From NCBI GenBank assembly GCA_951799425.1, contig OX637402.1, forward strand, positions 2,694,001-2,758,000: 64,000 bases of DNA, read 5' to 3'. This stretch comes from Ilex aquifolium. Its lineage: Eukaryota > Streptophyta > Magnoliopsida > Aquifoliales > Aquifoliaceae. This document shows, piece after piece, positions 11,452 to 23,387 of the stretch. The notes below the pieces were generated by a model. The model was not told where the DNA came from. It was given only the letters and a program-made list of their open reading frames with translations, and did not search any database. Position 1 is the first letter of the stretch; every line of letters starts with the position of its first letter. A program made the translations under genes and the position numbers.

Positions 11452-11758
11452 GTTCGAACGTGGGATGACGTTCGAACGTGGAGTCCTGTCTTCTGTGATG
11501 GGCATTCTAACACTGACTGGAGTTTGAACGTAATACTCAAGTGGCTTTTGTCCTTCTCAGGGAATAGCTTCAACATGCCACGTGCCATCACCCTAGCAAT
11601 CTCCTGGGGGTCCTCAAATAATTCAAGATGGCGTTCGAACGTGGTACTCAAGTAGCTCTTGTCCTTCTTAGGGAATAATTGCAACATGCCATGTGCCATC
11701 ACCCTAGCAATCTCTTGGGGGTCCTCAAATAATTAAAGATAGCGTTCGAACGTGGATG
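11452..11758. repeat. Palindromic motif island, GTTCGAACGTGG type
   Basis: Four exact or near-exact GTTCGAACGTGG copies (11,452, 11,470, 11,633 and 11,744) and a decayed GTTTGAACGT at 11,521. The last two sit in ~110-bp direct repeats that share the phrase CTCCTGGGGGTCCTCAAATA or a close variant. Confidence 0.85.
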
Positions 11759-11937
11759 CTTTGCTTCCTCTTCCTTCAATTCTCTTCCAGAACACGTGGG
11801 TGTTGCATGGAAGTTTGATGTTTATTGACTTTAGGCCATTGTACAATATTTTTCCCCGAAATGTTATCATTGAAACTCTATCAAAGCATAATTAGTCTTA
11901 TAAAAGCATAGTAACTTGCTAATTTAACTATTCATCA

Positions 11938-13420
11938 CACCCCCAACCTAAATATTGCTAGTCCCTAGTAATACAACAACAATTGAATGAAAAATTATTT
12001 ACAATGCCATTTTCGTAGGTCATTCAGTTGCATTTAGCATATGCAACAAGCCGTTAAAACCTTAGGTTTCCCCTAGCGGACGAGTGTTGTCTCGTGAGAG
12101 TTTCTAGTGAAGCTACCCACAAACTTCAGTTGAACAGATGTGTATATATAAGATTTCTTGTCATAGTGAGTTAGCACCATGATTGTTGAGACACCCAACC
12201 CTCAATTTTTGACTTGTTTCCCAAACACTTCTATTTCATAGGTACGTACTCTATGCAAAAATAAACACTTGTTACATTGGTATTTGAAATTCCCTATGTA
12301 GTAAGAATAATCATTCTAGCGATAAGAATTTTTATAAAACAAACATTCTTCTTTATAACCTTCCATGGATAGCTTTGATTCCACAAACCTTTCTTAGAAT
12401 ACTCTCAGCAAAAATTCCCTCCGATTACAGTGACTTTTCTCTCAAAAGACATGTGATTAGAAGAAGGTTAATTGTAAATTCACATGCACAACAATTACGG
12501 GAGTGAAATCCGAGGAAACAGACTAATCATGTTTGACATAATCTCATGGAAGATTATTGATACAAATAAAGTAATACTATTTTAACATACCCCAAACTTT
12601 TGGTTGCCCTTTTTCTTCTCTTCTCTCTTTTCATACCCAGGAAGCCCGCCTTTTAGAAAACGTACAATAAAATTAGATAACTGGGTAGGGATTCAGAATT
12701 CTTTTGGCTTGGTCAAAGTCATAGTTGTACCGAAAAGAATTATCATTTTGAGGCTCAATCATGGCTGACAAGAGATTATGTATCAAAAGAAATAGATAAA
12801 GCTAAAAAATTCAATAAATGACCTAAAATCATTTCTCAAGCATGTGCACATGTATTTGTGGTATGAACAGATTCTTTATGGGATACGTCAATAGACTGCT
12901 CTATTTGCATCAATCAAAACAATAATAATGAGATTATTCAAGGATAAAAGGTGAAAAACCTTACTTGAGTAAGTGTTGATTTTCTCTCAAAAGTATCGCA
13001 AGGCTAAAAAATTTACCATGGTATTCTTCGTTATCTCCACTGGTTATGTCAGGTTTTCAAAGAATGTCAGTTATATACCAATTCTATTTTCAAGTCTGAG
13101 TATTTTGCATTAAGAATAACAAATAACAATGTACATTTGACATTTAAGTATAGAGAAAATACCATTTTTTTTAAGGAAATGTGGTTTTAAATCTGGATTG
13201 TTAGGTTAGGTGTCAAACTAATCATGTGCTTAGTCACTTTATTGAGCAATCTCAATATTTACATCGATCCCATCAATCATTAACAAATAACAATGTTATG
13301 CTAAATCTAACACATGCATTTAAGAAGATAAATATAATAAAACTAAATCATTCATTTCACACTATATCATAGTTCAAAACAAAAAGACTTAGATCATCTA
13401 AAAAAAACAACAAACAGTCA
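11938..13420 (-). mobile_element. 3' non-coding region of a minus-strand Athila-type element, with PPT
   Basis: The PPT TTTAGGTTGGGGGTG (minus) abuts the LTR at 11,937. Just upstream is GGGACTAGCAA, as at 63,208. Further landmarks shared with the Athila at 52,994 are ACTCGTCCGCTA (near 12,085; compare 61,088) and an AAGTTTGGGGTA tract (near 12,590; compare 59,428). No coding potential is visible. Confidence 0.6.
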
Positions 13421-13445
13421 TCAATCCCAAGTACAGAAATCACTC

Positions 13446-14441
13446 TCACTCTCTCGCCTCTCCAGAGCCTGAGGGTCCGCCAGCTCCACCTCGCAAAAGA
13501 CGGAGAATCTCCTCTTGCTGACAGAGAATCTCATCTTGCTTCGCATCGATGCCGAGCATGATCTCTCGTAACGTCCGTCGATCGCTGGTCTCTGTATGGG
13601 CCTCTGCATGGGCCTGCTTAGCCTCTCTCTCCTCCTCAAAGTCCAAGGAATCCTGAACCTCATTGGTGCCCTGAGTTGGTGGCACATCTTGCCTTGCCGC
13701 TGGCCCTCCGCTATGACCTTGGCTCCTTATGAACGATACTTTATTCAGGAATCCCATCGGCTTGAGCACCTCCATCTCTGGCCTGACCTTCACTCCCCAA
13801 TCCATGCATATCCCTGTCACTAGCATGCCGAAGGGGAGTGAATTCCTCTTAGCATCGCATCCCTTAATCATTTCAGACAATATCAAAGATGGGAGGTCTA
13901 TGCTATGGTTTTTCCCTAGTGCACATAGCAATCAAGCCATGTCAGGGAGTATCTCGTTCTTTCGTCCAATGGGGGCAAAGTTGGAGACGTCAATCAAGTT
14001 AAGCATCTTATACTTGTTCGTCACCTCCCCTTGCTTAAGGAACCGCCTTCCTGCCCATGCAAATGTCAACAAACCCGTAAACTCAACCCCTACCACGTCC
14101 AACTCCACATTCTTCCTCGGGGGGTAGCTAGGCCTTGGTACAACTCCACATTCCCTCACAAGTTCTTTCACCGCATCACCACCATTTCTCAAGTACATAC
14201 CCCAACCTCTAGCTTCCATGTTAGCCAAAATACCCAATTACACAAAATTTGACAATTCTACAGTTCGTTCACACACAATGACTTGATTTTGAAATTTTTT
14301 TTCGTACCTATCAGCTTTGAGAGCACTGGGGAAGCGAGTGCGATCATATCTTCGGACCAATGATGGCCTTCCCTCTATTTGCTTGATCACCTCCTCCACA
14401 AAGTTGGGTTCTTGATTGGCCACCTTTCGCCTAGCGGGCAT
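13446..14441 (-). pseudogene. ORF2: PF20167-like plant transposon protein, two stops
   Basis: One minus-strand frame of about 331 codons runs from MPARRKVANQEPNF to SGSGEARE. Only two stops interrupt it: TAA after VELSNFV near 14,239, and TGA after ILPDMA near 13,932. In order it has a basic N-terminus, the segment CERTVELSNF, the EARGWGMYL turn, the VVGVEFTGLLTFAWAG core, the HSIDLPSLILSEMI helix, and a charged C-terminal tail with KQDEILCQQEEILRLLRGG, which looks coiled-coil. The GW-turn, core and IDLP features resemble the 'putative plant transposon protein' domain (PF20167) from memory. Copies related in layout are at 44,885-47,685 and 61,693-62,861. Its role is unknown. Whether it belongs to the SIRE-like element to the right or to the Athila-type remnant to the left is unclear. 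Plus-strand ORFs here are antisense shadows. Confidence 0.6.
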
Positions 14442-14449
14442 TTTCTTTT

Positions 14450-15230
14450 TTTAATCATATCATCAAATCATTGTTCAATCCATCATTCTTTATATGTTAT
14501 TTCTTTCTTTTTCTCCTAGGGTTAGAATTAGAGTTTCTTCTTTCAAGAGTTTTCTCCATTATTTTCAATTCCAAGCTTTTTTCTATTTCTAGTTCTTTAT
14601 TTTTTGCCTCTTTTTCAATTGCTTTTTTTTTTTCAATTCTATAATGAGTGAGTAGTCGTATTCCGGTTTGATTGGATGAGGGAGTCTCATCCGTGAGTGG
14701 AGTTTTTTACTCAATCAGATTTTTTTTCTTCCAAAGATTAAGTATTTGATTGTTTGAATGATTAAAGTTGAAAATGCATTCGATATGTATATCTTCTTAC
14801 TTACCCATAGACAGTTTAGTCTGGCACGAGTAATTCTTGGAATCATTGCAATCGATGTGAATGAATTTTTTTCAAAATTAGGTCAATCAATTTAAATACA
14901 CATTTGTTATTTTCATTTGGGTGTTATTTGAATATTTTCCGCTTGAGTGATTTTGAGTACAATCTCATGTGAGTTATCAAATTGAGTCAAACTATCTATT
15001 CTTGGTGAGATGAACTTTACCGATTAACCAGTCTTTTTTTTTTTAATTGTTATTCCTTAGTTGATAAATTCTACAACCAATCTTCCAAAAATTCAAAAAT
15101 TTTATTTTTCTTTGCTCATCACCCTTTGAACCACTCGTTTTCCCTAAGTAGACGACCTCAATAATCAACCGAGTTACAACATGATAAACTTCTTACACTT
15201 GGGAAACCTTACTTATTTAACACACTTCAA
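14450..15230 (+). mobile_element. Remnant of an Athila-type LTR (R-U5 part)
   Basis: The right half aligns loosely with the end of the Athila LTR. TTTTCCCTAAGTAGACGACC, then CTTCTTACACTTGGG, resembles 54,510-54,590 (CCTTAGGAGATGAC...CTCCCTACGCTTGAGG). The left half is T-rich leader-like sequence. No TG end, PBS or TSD was found, so this is a truncated piece. Confidence 0.35.
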
Positions 15231-16783
15231 AGAAGCAAGCAGTAGTATAAGAGTGGGTTCTAACTTAGAAGTGGAAGAAATGAGACTAAACCGTCAAAAA
15301 TTCGACTTTTAAACTTTCGATTTTAATTCCCGATGCAAATCGCTCGAGTGAGGTACATGGTTGCTCAAGCGAGGTCTAAAGCAGAGCACCTCCATTTTCT
15401 GCTATTCAATCTATTTCAGCCCATTCCCAATTAGTTCTAACATGCTTGCATGATGTCAATTATGTCCAAAACAATTCAATGCAATGCATGGATGAATTTG
15501 GATCAACATTAAATGCAATTTTCAATTTTAATCATTAAATGCATAAAAAAAAAATAATCATGAAAATTTCAAAAATTCACATTTTAAAAGATCCATCCAA
15601 AATTCATCATTTCAATACACTACTCAAAGGCATATTCAAAGATTTTGAACTCAAATGCATACATCATAGAGCAATGTTTCTTCACGTAGGTTCAATTTCA
15701 TTCACACGCATTCGAATTTTGTTCAATTTTGACTAATTTAAGTACAAAGTGTGTGAAACTAACCTCCAACACAAAATGGATTCTGATTAATTCAACGCAT
15801 GAATAAGTTTATCATGAAATCTTAAATGCATTGTTTACATGAATACATGACCGATTAGTGAGTGTCCTAAATATTTTCTCCTTGAGCTTTACAAATGAGC
15901 AATTAACATTTAAGCGTGAGTACTCTCACAATTCAAGTGCAATTTTTTTTTGCCATTTATTTTTGCCTTACCTTTTTAGATTTGGTCACATTCGGCTCTT
16001 TTCACACAATTTTGGAGTTCGACATCTTTTAAGGGATTGAGGTTTAACTAACCTTAACCATGGGTTCACCTATCATTGACACTTAGAGTCATTCAAGATT
16101 ATCAATAATTCAAACTAATTAAACTCCTAAGTGTGAAAGTGAATGACATGCGTGTATTTGGTTTTGAATCTTTTAAAGCTAAACACTATCCAAGCACGTA
16201 GGATGAAAGAGACTTTGACTAATGAATCATGTAATCAAATTTATACCACTAAGTTCTCTATCTCCGACTATGACTTATAGCAATGCACATTTCAACTTTG
16301 ACTTAAGAATGAAGAAATTTCAATTCAAATTAAAGTGTGAATTACCATGATTATGAACAAATGAAAAATAAACAAACAAAAATATTTTTAGATTTTTATT
16401 TTTCAATGTTTTTGAATTTTCGAAGATAAATATATACAAGAAAAAAAATACATAATGATGCAATCAAAACAAAGAAAACAAATAAAGCATCTTACCATAA
16501 ATCCTAAAACTTATGTCAAATTTGACATCAAAACTTCTTTTTGGAATTTTCTATTTCTCTTGTTTTTGGTTTTTCAAATTTCAAATGCTTTTGTATTTTC
16601 ATATATAAAAACAAAAGACAAAATAAACAAAAAAGAATATATATACACGTGTATGACCCTAGGGTGTTCGATGATATGCATGAATGGTCACCTAGGTCCA
16701 TACTCTCACCTCTCCTATTTTTTAGGAGCCATGACCTTGCTAGAAGCACTCGGGGCCTCTAACTTGGTTGATATGTTGAGTTT
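15231..16783 (-). mobile_element. Non-coding middle of SIRE-like element copy 1
   Basis: Collinear with 47,700-49,473 of copy 2. In an autonomous SIRE element this position, right after gag, would hold protease, integrase and RT. No such motif is visible in any frame. Instead there is AT-rich non-coding DNA ending in a GCTCGAGTGAG/GCTCAAGCGAG motif pair (15,341-15,374) and a TATA-like TTTAAAAG (minus, 15,306-15,313). Confidence 0.6.
15341..15374. repeat. Internal palindromic motif pair, GCTCGAGC type
   Basis: GCTCGAGTGAGG and GCTCAAGCGAGG, 20 bp apart. This is the motif type of the SIRE-like LTRs, here placed inside the element upstream of ORF2. Confidence 0.7.
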
Positions 16784-18818
16784 CTAAAGTTCCTCGTTGG
16801 TCACCCAAACTTTTTTTTCATTCCTAAAACGCGGGTTAGGTCGGGGAATGGGCGGAGGACTCTATATCTTCTCCCCAAAAGTATGTAGATCAATCTTGAC
16901 CTTGGATTCACATGACCTCTCTAAAAGCTTAGATAGATTAACAACTTGGTTGTTCAAGGCTTTAGATTGGTGTGCTAGGTTCATGACCTTTTTGTCTAAG
17001 ATTTCCCTATTATGAAGGCAATGTGCACTATATTGACCATGCTCACCACAAGTAAAACATATAAATGATTTGGTTTGGATTTTCTTCTTAACCAGCTTCT
17101 TTTCAAGCTTAACCTTACACCATTATTAGTCTTTTTAGGATTTGTGATCACTCGTAGGGGTGTAGGGTTGAGATCACCCTTTACAAATGCGGTCTTGGAA
17201 GAAGTGGAGGTGTTATGTTCATTAGTGAAACCTAATCCTCTTTTTTACCAACATTTTTCCCTATAGCCAACATTTTATCAAGATTTTTGGTGCTTTGGGA
17301 AAGGTTTTTTTGAGAGCTCTTATGATTCATGTAGGTCTTTATCAAGTTTGATAAGTTTAAATCTAGACTTTTCTTAGACTCTAAAAGCACATTGTGCTCT
17401 TTCTCAAGGAAGCTCACCTTGTTATGGAGGGATTTTTTCTCCTCCTTAAACCCAAAAATATGAGCCTTGGACTTAACTTAGTCCACATGAAGTGCTTTAC
17501 TTTCATCTTCACTCGTCTTGAGCCTCGTGCTCAATGAAAGCAACTTATCTCCTTGTTTTAGACACTCCTTGTATAACTCATTATAAACATCTTAGAGATC
17601 TTCAACACTCACAGTCTCATCCTCACTCGTAGAGAATTCCACAACTAAGTCATCTACATCCGTCGTGGGACTCGACTCGACTTCCTTCTCATTCTCCTTG
17701 GAATTCTTTTATGGGGGGAAGGAGTGTGAACCTACAAAGGCCATGAAGTTTTCTTCATCACTTGGCAAAGAGGATTCAACACTCGTAGTGGACTCACTTT
17801 CGCTTTCACTCACCTTAGCCTTTAAGGCTATTCTCTTCTCTTTGGGCATGTTTTTCTTCTTAGTACTAGGACATTCTATAGCTATGTGTCCAAACCTTTG
17901 ATACTCGTAGCATTAGAGAACTTGTCCCTACTTCTCAACCTCGTGTCGAGAGGGTTTACCCCCACTTTCTTTTCCCTTTCTAGGAGATCTAGGTCTACTT
18001 GATTTTTCTTTTAACCTTGAGGACTGGACACCACTAGCCCTAAAATAATTTTTGAATTTACAAGCAAGATAGGGTTTGTCCTCTTCTCCTAATCCGTGTA
18101 ACTCGAATTTACCTCCTTAGATTTTCAAATTTAATGCAACACCCTTCACTTTCTTGGGTGGAAGGAGGTTCATCTCAAAAGTCAAAATTGGCCAAATAAG
18201 GTCTTCGACTGGCACCGTGGACAGGTTAACAGTCGTCTCAAGCGAGGTCACCTTATCATGGAATGTCTTTGGTAGAGACCTCAAGATTTTCCACTTAATT
18301 GCGACATTGTTGATTTTGGTACCTAAGGCAAATGAAGAGTTAACAATATCTTATAACTTGGCATAAAAATCACCAAAAGTTTTTTTTTTCTCTTGCATCC
18401 TCAACATCTCAAATTGTGAGGTGTACATTTGGAGATGGGACATCTTGACCAATTTAGTTCCTTCATGTGAAACCGCAAGAATATCCCATGCCTCCTTTGA
18501 AGTCTCTCAATTAGCAATCCTTGAGAACTTGTTTGGTGTCACAACATTGAATATTGCATTTAAGCTTTTCGAGTTTCACCCCGCTGATTCTATCTCGTTC
18601 TTTGACCAAGTCATTGGGGATTTCAATTCAACCATCGCTTCACCACCTTCGACTTGTGCAGTGGCGGTGGGAGGGCTCCAACCCTCTTGCAAACTTAACC
18701 ATACTCTCTCATCAACTGCTTTTAAAAATGTTCTCACACGAGCCTTCTAATAGGAAAAATTAGAACCATCAAAGAGAGGCAGTCATGCAAGTGATCATCC
18801 TTCCTTTTGAGACTCCAT
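16784..18818 (-). pseudogene. gag: copia (SIRE-like) gag, copy 1, broken
   Basis: The start is MESQKEG at 18,818, 106 bp inside the PBS. The copia Gag N-terminal signature follows: LFDGSNFSY, then RTFLKAVDERVWLSL and EGWSPP. Two zinc knuckles can still be read and both are damaged. The first (near 17,890) is CYEYQRFGHIAIEC, with Tyr for the second Cys. The second (near 17,035) is CFTCGEHGQYSAHC, with Gln for the His. The C-terminus reads KVWVTNEEL and then stops at 16,784. Many stops and frameshifts make it non-functional. Gag would form the virus-like particle and bind element RNA. No pol follows it. Confidence 0.7.
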
Positions 18819-18924
18819 TCAAACCTCACTTATAATAATGATAGATCTCGTGGAGGTATACTAGACAAGTAAACAAATAAACAAGATAAGCCTACTTAGT
18901 GTCTTATGATCTTAGGGAAACCAT

Positions 18925-18938
18925 GCTCTGATACCAAT
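18925..18938 (-). other. Primer-binding site of SIRE-like copy 1
   Basis: On the minus strand the LTR end (ACAACA) is followed by ATTGGTATCAGAGC, complementary to the 3' end of plant initiator-Met tRNA. Confidence 0.85.
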
Positions 18939-19388
18939 TGTTGTTTCGGGAGGGGGAACCCGATATAAATCTTCCCTCATGATTATATAAGTGGAGAGCA
19001 AGACACTTAACCTAGAGGGGGTGAATAGGTTTTTCAATTTTACTCTAAATTGATTACAAATTAAAAACTATACTACTACAATTACCTCTTCTCACAAATG
19101 TGTAACAATGAATATGAGAATCCCTTCAATTACCACAACCCTTAACACACATGGCAATTGATTAAATTAATATGTAATTAATTCACTTGTAATCAATCTC
19201 ACGTCAATCCCAAATCCTCAAACCTAATGTGCAACTATGGATGTATGAATAATCAAACAAATAATTTGACAAACACATAGTGCACGTTTTTGCTAACAAA
19301 TCACAAGTGTATAAGATAGAAAGTGAAAAACACTTGTAATTTGTTGACGCGGAAAACCCTCCTCAGAAAAAATTGCGAGGAACCACTC
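18939..19388 (-). mobile_element. SIRE-like LTR B, first part (split by insertion)
   Basis: Starts TGTTGTTTCGGGAGGGGG and matches 51,584 onward. It is cut at 19,388 by the element at 19,389-32,547 and resumes at 32,553. The final five bases CACTC are the target-site duplication. Confidence 0.8.
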
Positions 19389-20793
19389 TGTAAGGACCCA
19401 AAACCCATCCTGGAAGGCATTACTATCTATAAACCATTCATACCATGAGAGCAAATAATAAAATTCATAAATAAAAGGAATTCCATTCATCATCCATAAA
19501 AACTAAAGTATAATCTAAAACAAATAAGCCAAATCTTGGCAATTACATTCAAAAACCAAATATTATCTTGCAGCAGAATAAATAAAACAGTATCCTTAAC
19601 ATTGTCTCATAATTAATCTCCCAAGCGAGAGCATAAAGAAAACAACTTTAAACGTCCACTTCGGGATCCATATTCCCATCAGTTTGAGCTTATCAATTTA
19701 CCTGTTTATCCAATTCGAGCTTTTCCTCTATACTGTAATCTGAAAATTCTCCCAAACCTGGACAAGATTTTGAGAACATATAAAATAGGTCGGTCTCACT
19801 TTACAAAATATCATATACAACTTTTAAATTAAAAACAATGACAATTTATCAGGTCTTAGGTTTACATTGAAAAGAATAAAGTAAACGCAGAAGTAAAACC
19901 AATTTTTAATCCATAAGCCAATTCCAAACAATCTATCTCAGGTATGCAGGTAGACTTAGTATGAATATACACATTGAGGATATCCTGACCCAAACTCATA
20001 CATCCAACCTCGCAAGGATATACAACTTTAGGAATGACGTATATCGACGCATCGACAGCGACGAATCCAACCCAAGAATAGTATACAGGCCCCCAACCTC
20101 GATACCCATAAGCAAATAGTGGTTTGGTCCTCACAAGGTACCAACCACACTACGAGTGGTAGGGAACCTTCAAACCCACTCGGGATAAGAAACGCATCTA
20201 CCCATTCTAAGATACCCGGTCAACGGTCACCCATGTTCATCAAACCATCCATATAAGATATAATATTCCAAACCAATTAACTAAATTACATGAAATCCAA
20301 GAACCATAATTCCACAAGTGTTTTGCAATGGCACCGTTCAAGAAAACATGCAAGAGATCGTCAAGAAAGTAATTTTTTTTGTTCAAAATCAACTACTAGA
20401 GTTTTCAAATCAAGAACAATGGAATATAAAAAATAAAGCCTTCATTTCTTGAAAAATAGGGTTTTGATAACAACAACAAGAGTTTAATGGCTATCAAACA
20501 ATAATCTTATTCAAAACATGGTACAATTTGCAAGAAAACCAAGATCCCATGATTACATATCATATACATATGGTTTAGAATAAAAAAAAATATATACATT
20601 AATTCTAACCTCAATGAACAAGTTTAGGCAGAAACCCCTACCTCAATCCGATGTTTGAAGATAGCCCTAGTGTGTTTGAATCAATATCAACGCAAGAATC
20701 CCTTCAAATCTTGTGTTTACTCCTTCTCTCATGCTCATTAGGGTTGCCTAGGGTTAAAAACTGATGAAACATGACTAAAGAGATGTCCTTATG

Positions 20794-20803
20794 GTATTTA
20801 TAG
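20794..20803 (-). promoter_or_regulatory. TATA box of the 13-kb element's 3' LTR
   Basis: CTATAAATAC on the minus strand. The 5' LTR copy near 31,855 is weakened (TTTAAATAC). Confidence 0.55.
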
Positions 20804-20852
20804 GGTGAAAAATGGAGAAAAACTTAGAACTGATTGGATCCGTTTTTAGGGT

Positions 20853-20883
20853 GGCGTCTGGACGGTACCTAGGGCGTTCAAAC
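20853..20883. repeat. Palindromic motif island, CGTCCGGACGG type (decayed)
   Basis: GCGTCTGGACGGTACC and GCGTTCAAAC, continued after the insert by CGAACGGTACC at 23,388. The intact form is at 31,917-32,041. Confidence 0.65.
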
Positions 20884-21241
20884 TGTAAAACTCGAGAAAA
20901 TTTGAATTTTTATGAAAAATGGCAAAACGGTAATTAGCCGCTACGATACGGGTTGAAAATCTGAATTTTTCTAAAAATCGAATGATAAAACGAAACTCAC
21001 CATTGGATTCGTCTCGCAAAATCTAGTTACCTAGTTAATTTTCGTAGAATTCCGAGACAGTTAGATTTTTCGCGTTTTGCAATGCGATCGGGTTTTAATT
21101 GCGAAACACGAAAAATAATTTAAAGTCAGTTCAAATAAAATATTTCAAACATAAAACAAAACTAGATTTAATTGATTCGGAATATAACTGGATCAGGAAA
21201 AGACGGGACGTGTGGCGCTTTGTGGGCCAAGTATCCTAGGA

Positions 21242-21252
21242 GTATAAAAAGG
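21242..21252 (+). promoter_or_regulatory. TATA box of the solo LTR
   Basis: GTATAAAAAGG on the plus strand, 358 bp from the LTR start and about 50 bp before the (GA)n leader. Confidence 0.65.
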
Positions 21253-21295
21253 GGGAAAAATAAGATATTTCCCCCATTTGGTTGCTGATTTTCGA

Positions 21296-21298
<3 letters not shown>

Positions 21299-21352
<54 letters not shown>
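21299..21352. repeat. (GA)n microsatellite in LTR leader
   Basis: About 27 uninterrupted GA dinucleotides just downstream of the TATA box, probably within the transcribed leader. Confidence 0.95.
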
Positions 21353-21355
<3 letters not shown>

Positions 21356-22965
21356 TAAGAGTTTTTTCCATCTTCCCCTTGCGATTTAGGGCCAACCTTT
21401 TGTCGGATTGCTTCGAGCCAAGAACGAAAGTTATTCTATGCGACGAGAACTACGTATATGTACCAAAAATCATGGGTTTCGCCAAAGTCTCAAAGAAGGA
21501 ATTTTTGAAAATCAAGGTTTGAAGCTAGATTTGGGTTCTTGGGAGTTTTTACCACTCGTATTACGTTTCAAGAGGTAGGGCTCTTCTTCTAATTTGATTA
21601 ATTTACAACCTAGGATTTGCGTATGAAATAGGTAGCTTGATTAGAGATGCAATCTCTTGTTTAAATATGCTAATAGTGTAAATAGAGTATGGGAAAGGGT
21701 ATAGAAATGTGTTAAACAAATTTTGTATGAATTGGGTGTTGTTGAAATTGCTTGATTTGGGATATTCATGGATAATGTGATGAATTGGACATGATTTTGT
21801 GTTTACATGATTTTGTGCCTTTTGGGTGTTTGATAAAATGCCTATGATTGATTAAGTATGTCATTTGAATGAAATTGATGTAACATGCTTGGTGAAAATT
21901 GTGGAATGTGATTATAGGCTCATGATATAATTGATATTGTGAAAATTGTATTTGTTCATGTTGTACTCATGACATGTTGAACATGCTTTTGAAATTGCAA
22001 TTGAAAACTTGATTGCATAATGCTATGAAATGCAATTGTTCATTACATTTGCATATGCATGGAAAACATCACATTTGTGGGCATGTGACATGGGTGTGGA
22101 TGTGTGCATGGTTTTGATCAAACACCATTTTTGGTGGATGATACGTCGGCTCGGAAAAGTTGGGCCAAGGTTTGACTGAGTCGCACAGATTGCATTGAAA
22201 ATAGGGTCAGGGTTAGCAAGAAGGGCTAGATTATCCCTCGGGTGCAAGAACCGGAGAATTGGTTATGCACTTCGTTGGTATTGAGTCCACAAAATGTGTC
22301 GGCATTCGCGGAGTCATTGGTGGAAGTTCATAGATGCCGTGTCAGTTGGGTGTTTGTTGGTGAAAGTCCATAAATACCCACCCTAAAAAAGACTTGGAAG
22401 TTTATAAATTGTCATTGGATGTGCAACATCAATGGTAGGGGCTTGGAATGCCCGGAGTGCTTACGCATGACATTGCATGTGGTATGGGAGCTGGTAGAGG
22501 GCTCGGGTTGCATTGCACGCGTGAGTCTCACCTCAGAACATGGCAAGGCATTGTGACATTCATTTCTTGAAGTTGGATATTCTTGAATGAATGCTTGTTT
22601 GATTATTGAATTGCATGTGAACATTTCATATGTATCTGGGTTAGGAGGTAGCCTCTTTAGGAGATACCCTATTGAGCGTGGCTTACTCTTCATGGGAACA
22701 ACATTTCAGGTGCGGGACAAGCGTCGATGGATGGCCCTCACATGGGACCTTATTGAGAAGAAGCAGAAATGTGGCTTTAAGCTTGCATTTTGTAAAACGA
22801 TGGTGTAAATTGTTTTAGACTTGTAATAGTATTTAAAGGGTTGTGTAATGAACCTTTATGAACTATATTTTGAGTATAGTTTGATGATATGAGTTTGGGT
22901 GAATGTTGTATGAGATTGAATGAGTTGAAATTTTAAAAAGGATTGAATTGAGGGAAAACTGGGCA

Positions 22966-23158
22966 CTGCTACCGGTAACAAGTTGATTAGCTACTGGTAC
23001 CACGATTCCAGTGGTCTCAGGTACCGGTAGCAAGTCTTGAGGTACAGGTAGCTCACTAGCAGCGGGCTCAGCTACCTGTACCTATGTTCACAGCTACCGG
23101 TAGCTTGCTAGCAGAGAGCCTAGATACCGGTACCAAGTATACGAACTACCGATAGCTC
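22966..23158. repeat. Palindromic motif island, CTACCGGTAG type
   Basis: About nine variants of CTACCGGTAGC/GGTACCGGTAGC, in both orientations, with recurring spacers CTTGCTAGCAG and CTCACTAGCAG. It lies near the 3' end of the LTR, not upstream of its TATA box, unlike most other islands here. Confidence 0.85.
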
Positions 23159-23387
23159 TTCCAAAATTTTTAAAAATTTAAAATAACTTTGCCACGCCTT
23201 CGGGCCCTGGGCCCTTTTGTTTAAAGGATGTAAATGGAGTAATATTGATGGCAAATTGATGGATATTGGACCTTGGAATGGTCGTATGATGACGTGGTGT
23301 CTAGTTATGCGGCATGCACGGGTACTTCCACGGGTTGATGGGTGATCAATGGATTGAAAAAGGACCCCCGGGTTTTGGGGCTTCACA

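Larger units (their letters stand above)
10969..11937 (-). mobile_element. Athila-type LTR (3' LTR), minus strand
   Basis: Read on the minus strand, it starts TGATGAA at 11,937, directly after a polypurine tract, exactly as the Athila 3' LTR does at 63,237. The TATA box (GCCTATAAATACC) is at 11,335-11,347. The leader region carries a diverged two-copy direct repeat (11,010-11,100 and 11,130-11,220). The left boundary with the truncated copia LTR is approximate. Confidence 0.6.
20884..23387 (+). mobile_element. gypsy solo LTR, TSD CAAAC/CGAAC
   Basis: Starts TGTAAAACTCGAG and ends GGGGCTTCACA, 2,504 bp. CAAAC (20,879-20,883) precedes and CGAAC (23,388-23,392) follows, which is a 5-bp duplication with one CpG-to-CpA change. 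There is no PBS, PPT or internal region, hence a solo LTR formed by LTR-LTR recombination. It shares most of its length with the minus-strand LTR at 1,477-4,043. TATA and a (GA)n leader follow at 21,242-21,352, and a TACCGGTA island lies near its 3' end. Confidence 0.85.

Noticed and set aside
13596-14252. Plus-strand ORFs of 73-132 codons
   Set aside because: They are antisense shadows of the minus-strand ORF2, whose frame carries the recognisable domain features.
16455-16787. 110-codon plus-strand ORF with hydrophobic stretch
   Set aside because: It lies in the AT-rich spacer and overlaps the end of the minus-strand gag. The equivalent region of copy 2 has no matching ORF.
21168-21395. Minus-strand ORF with a long Leu-Ser repeat
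   Set aside because: It is the translation of the (GA)n leader repeat of the solo LTR.
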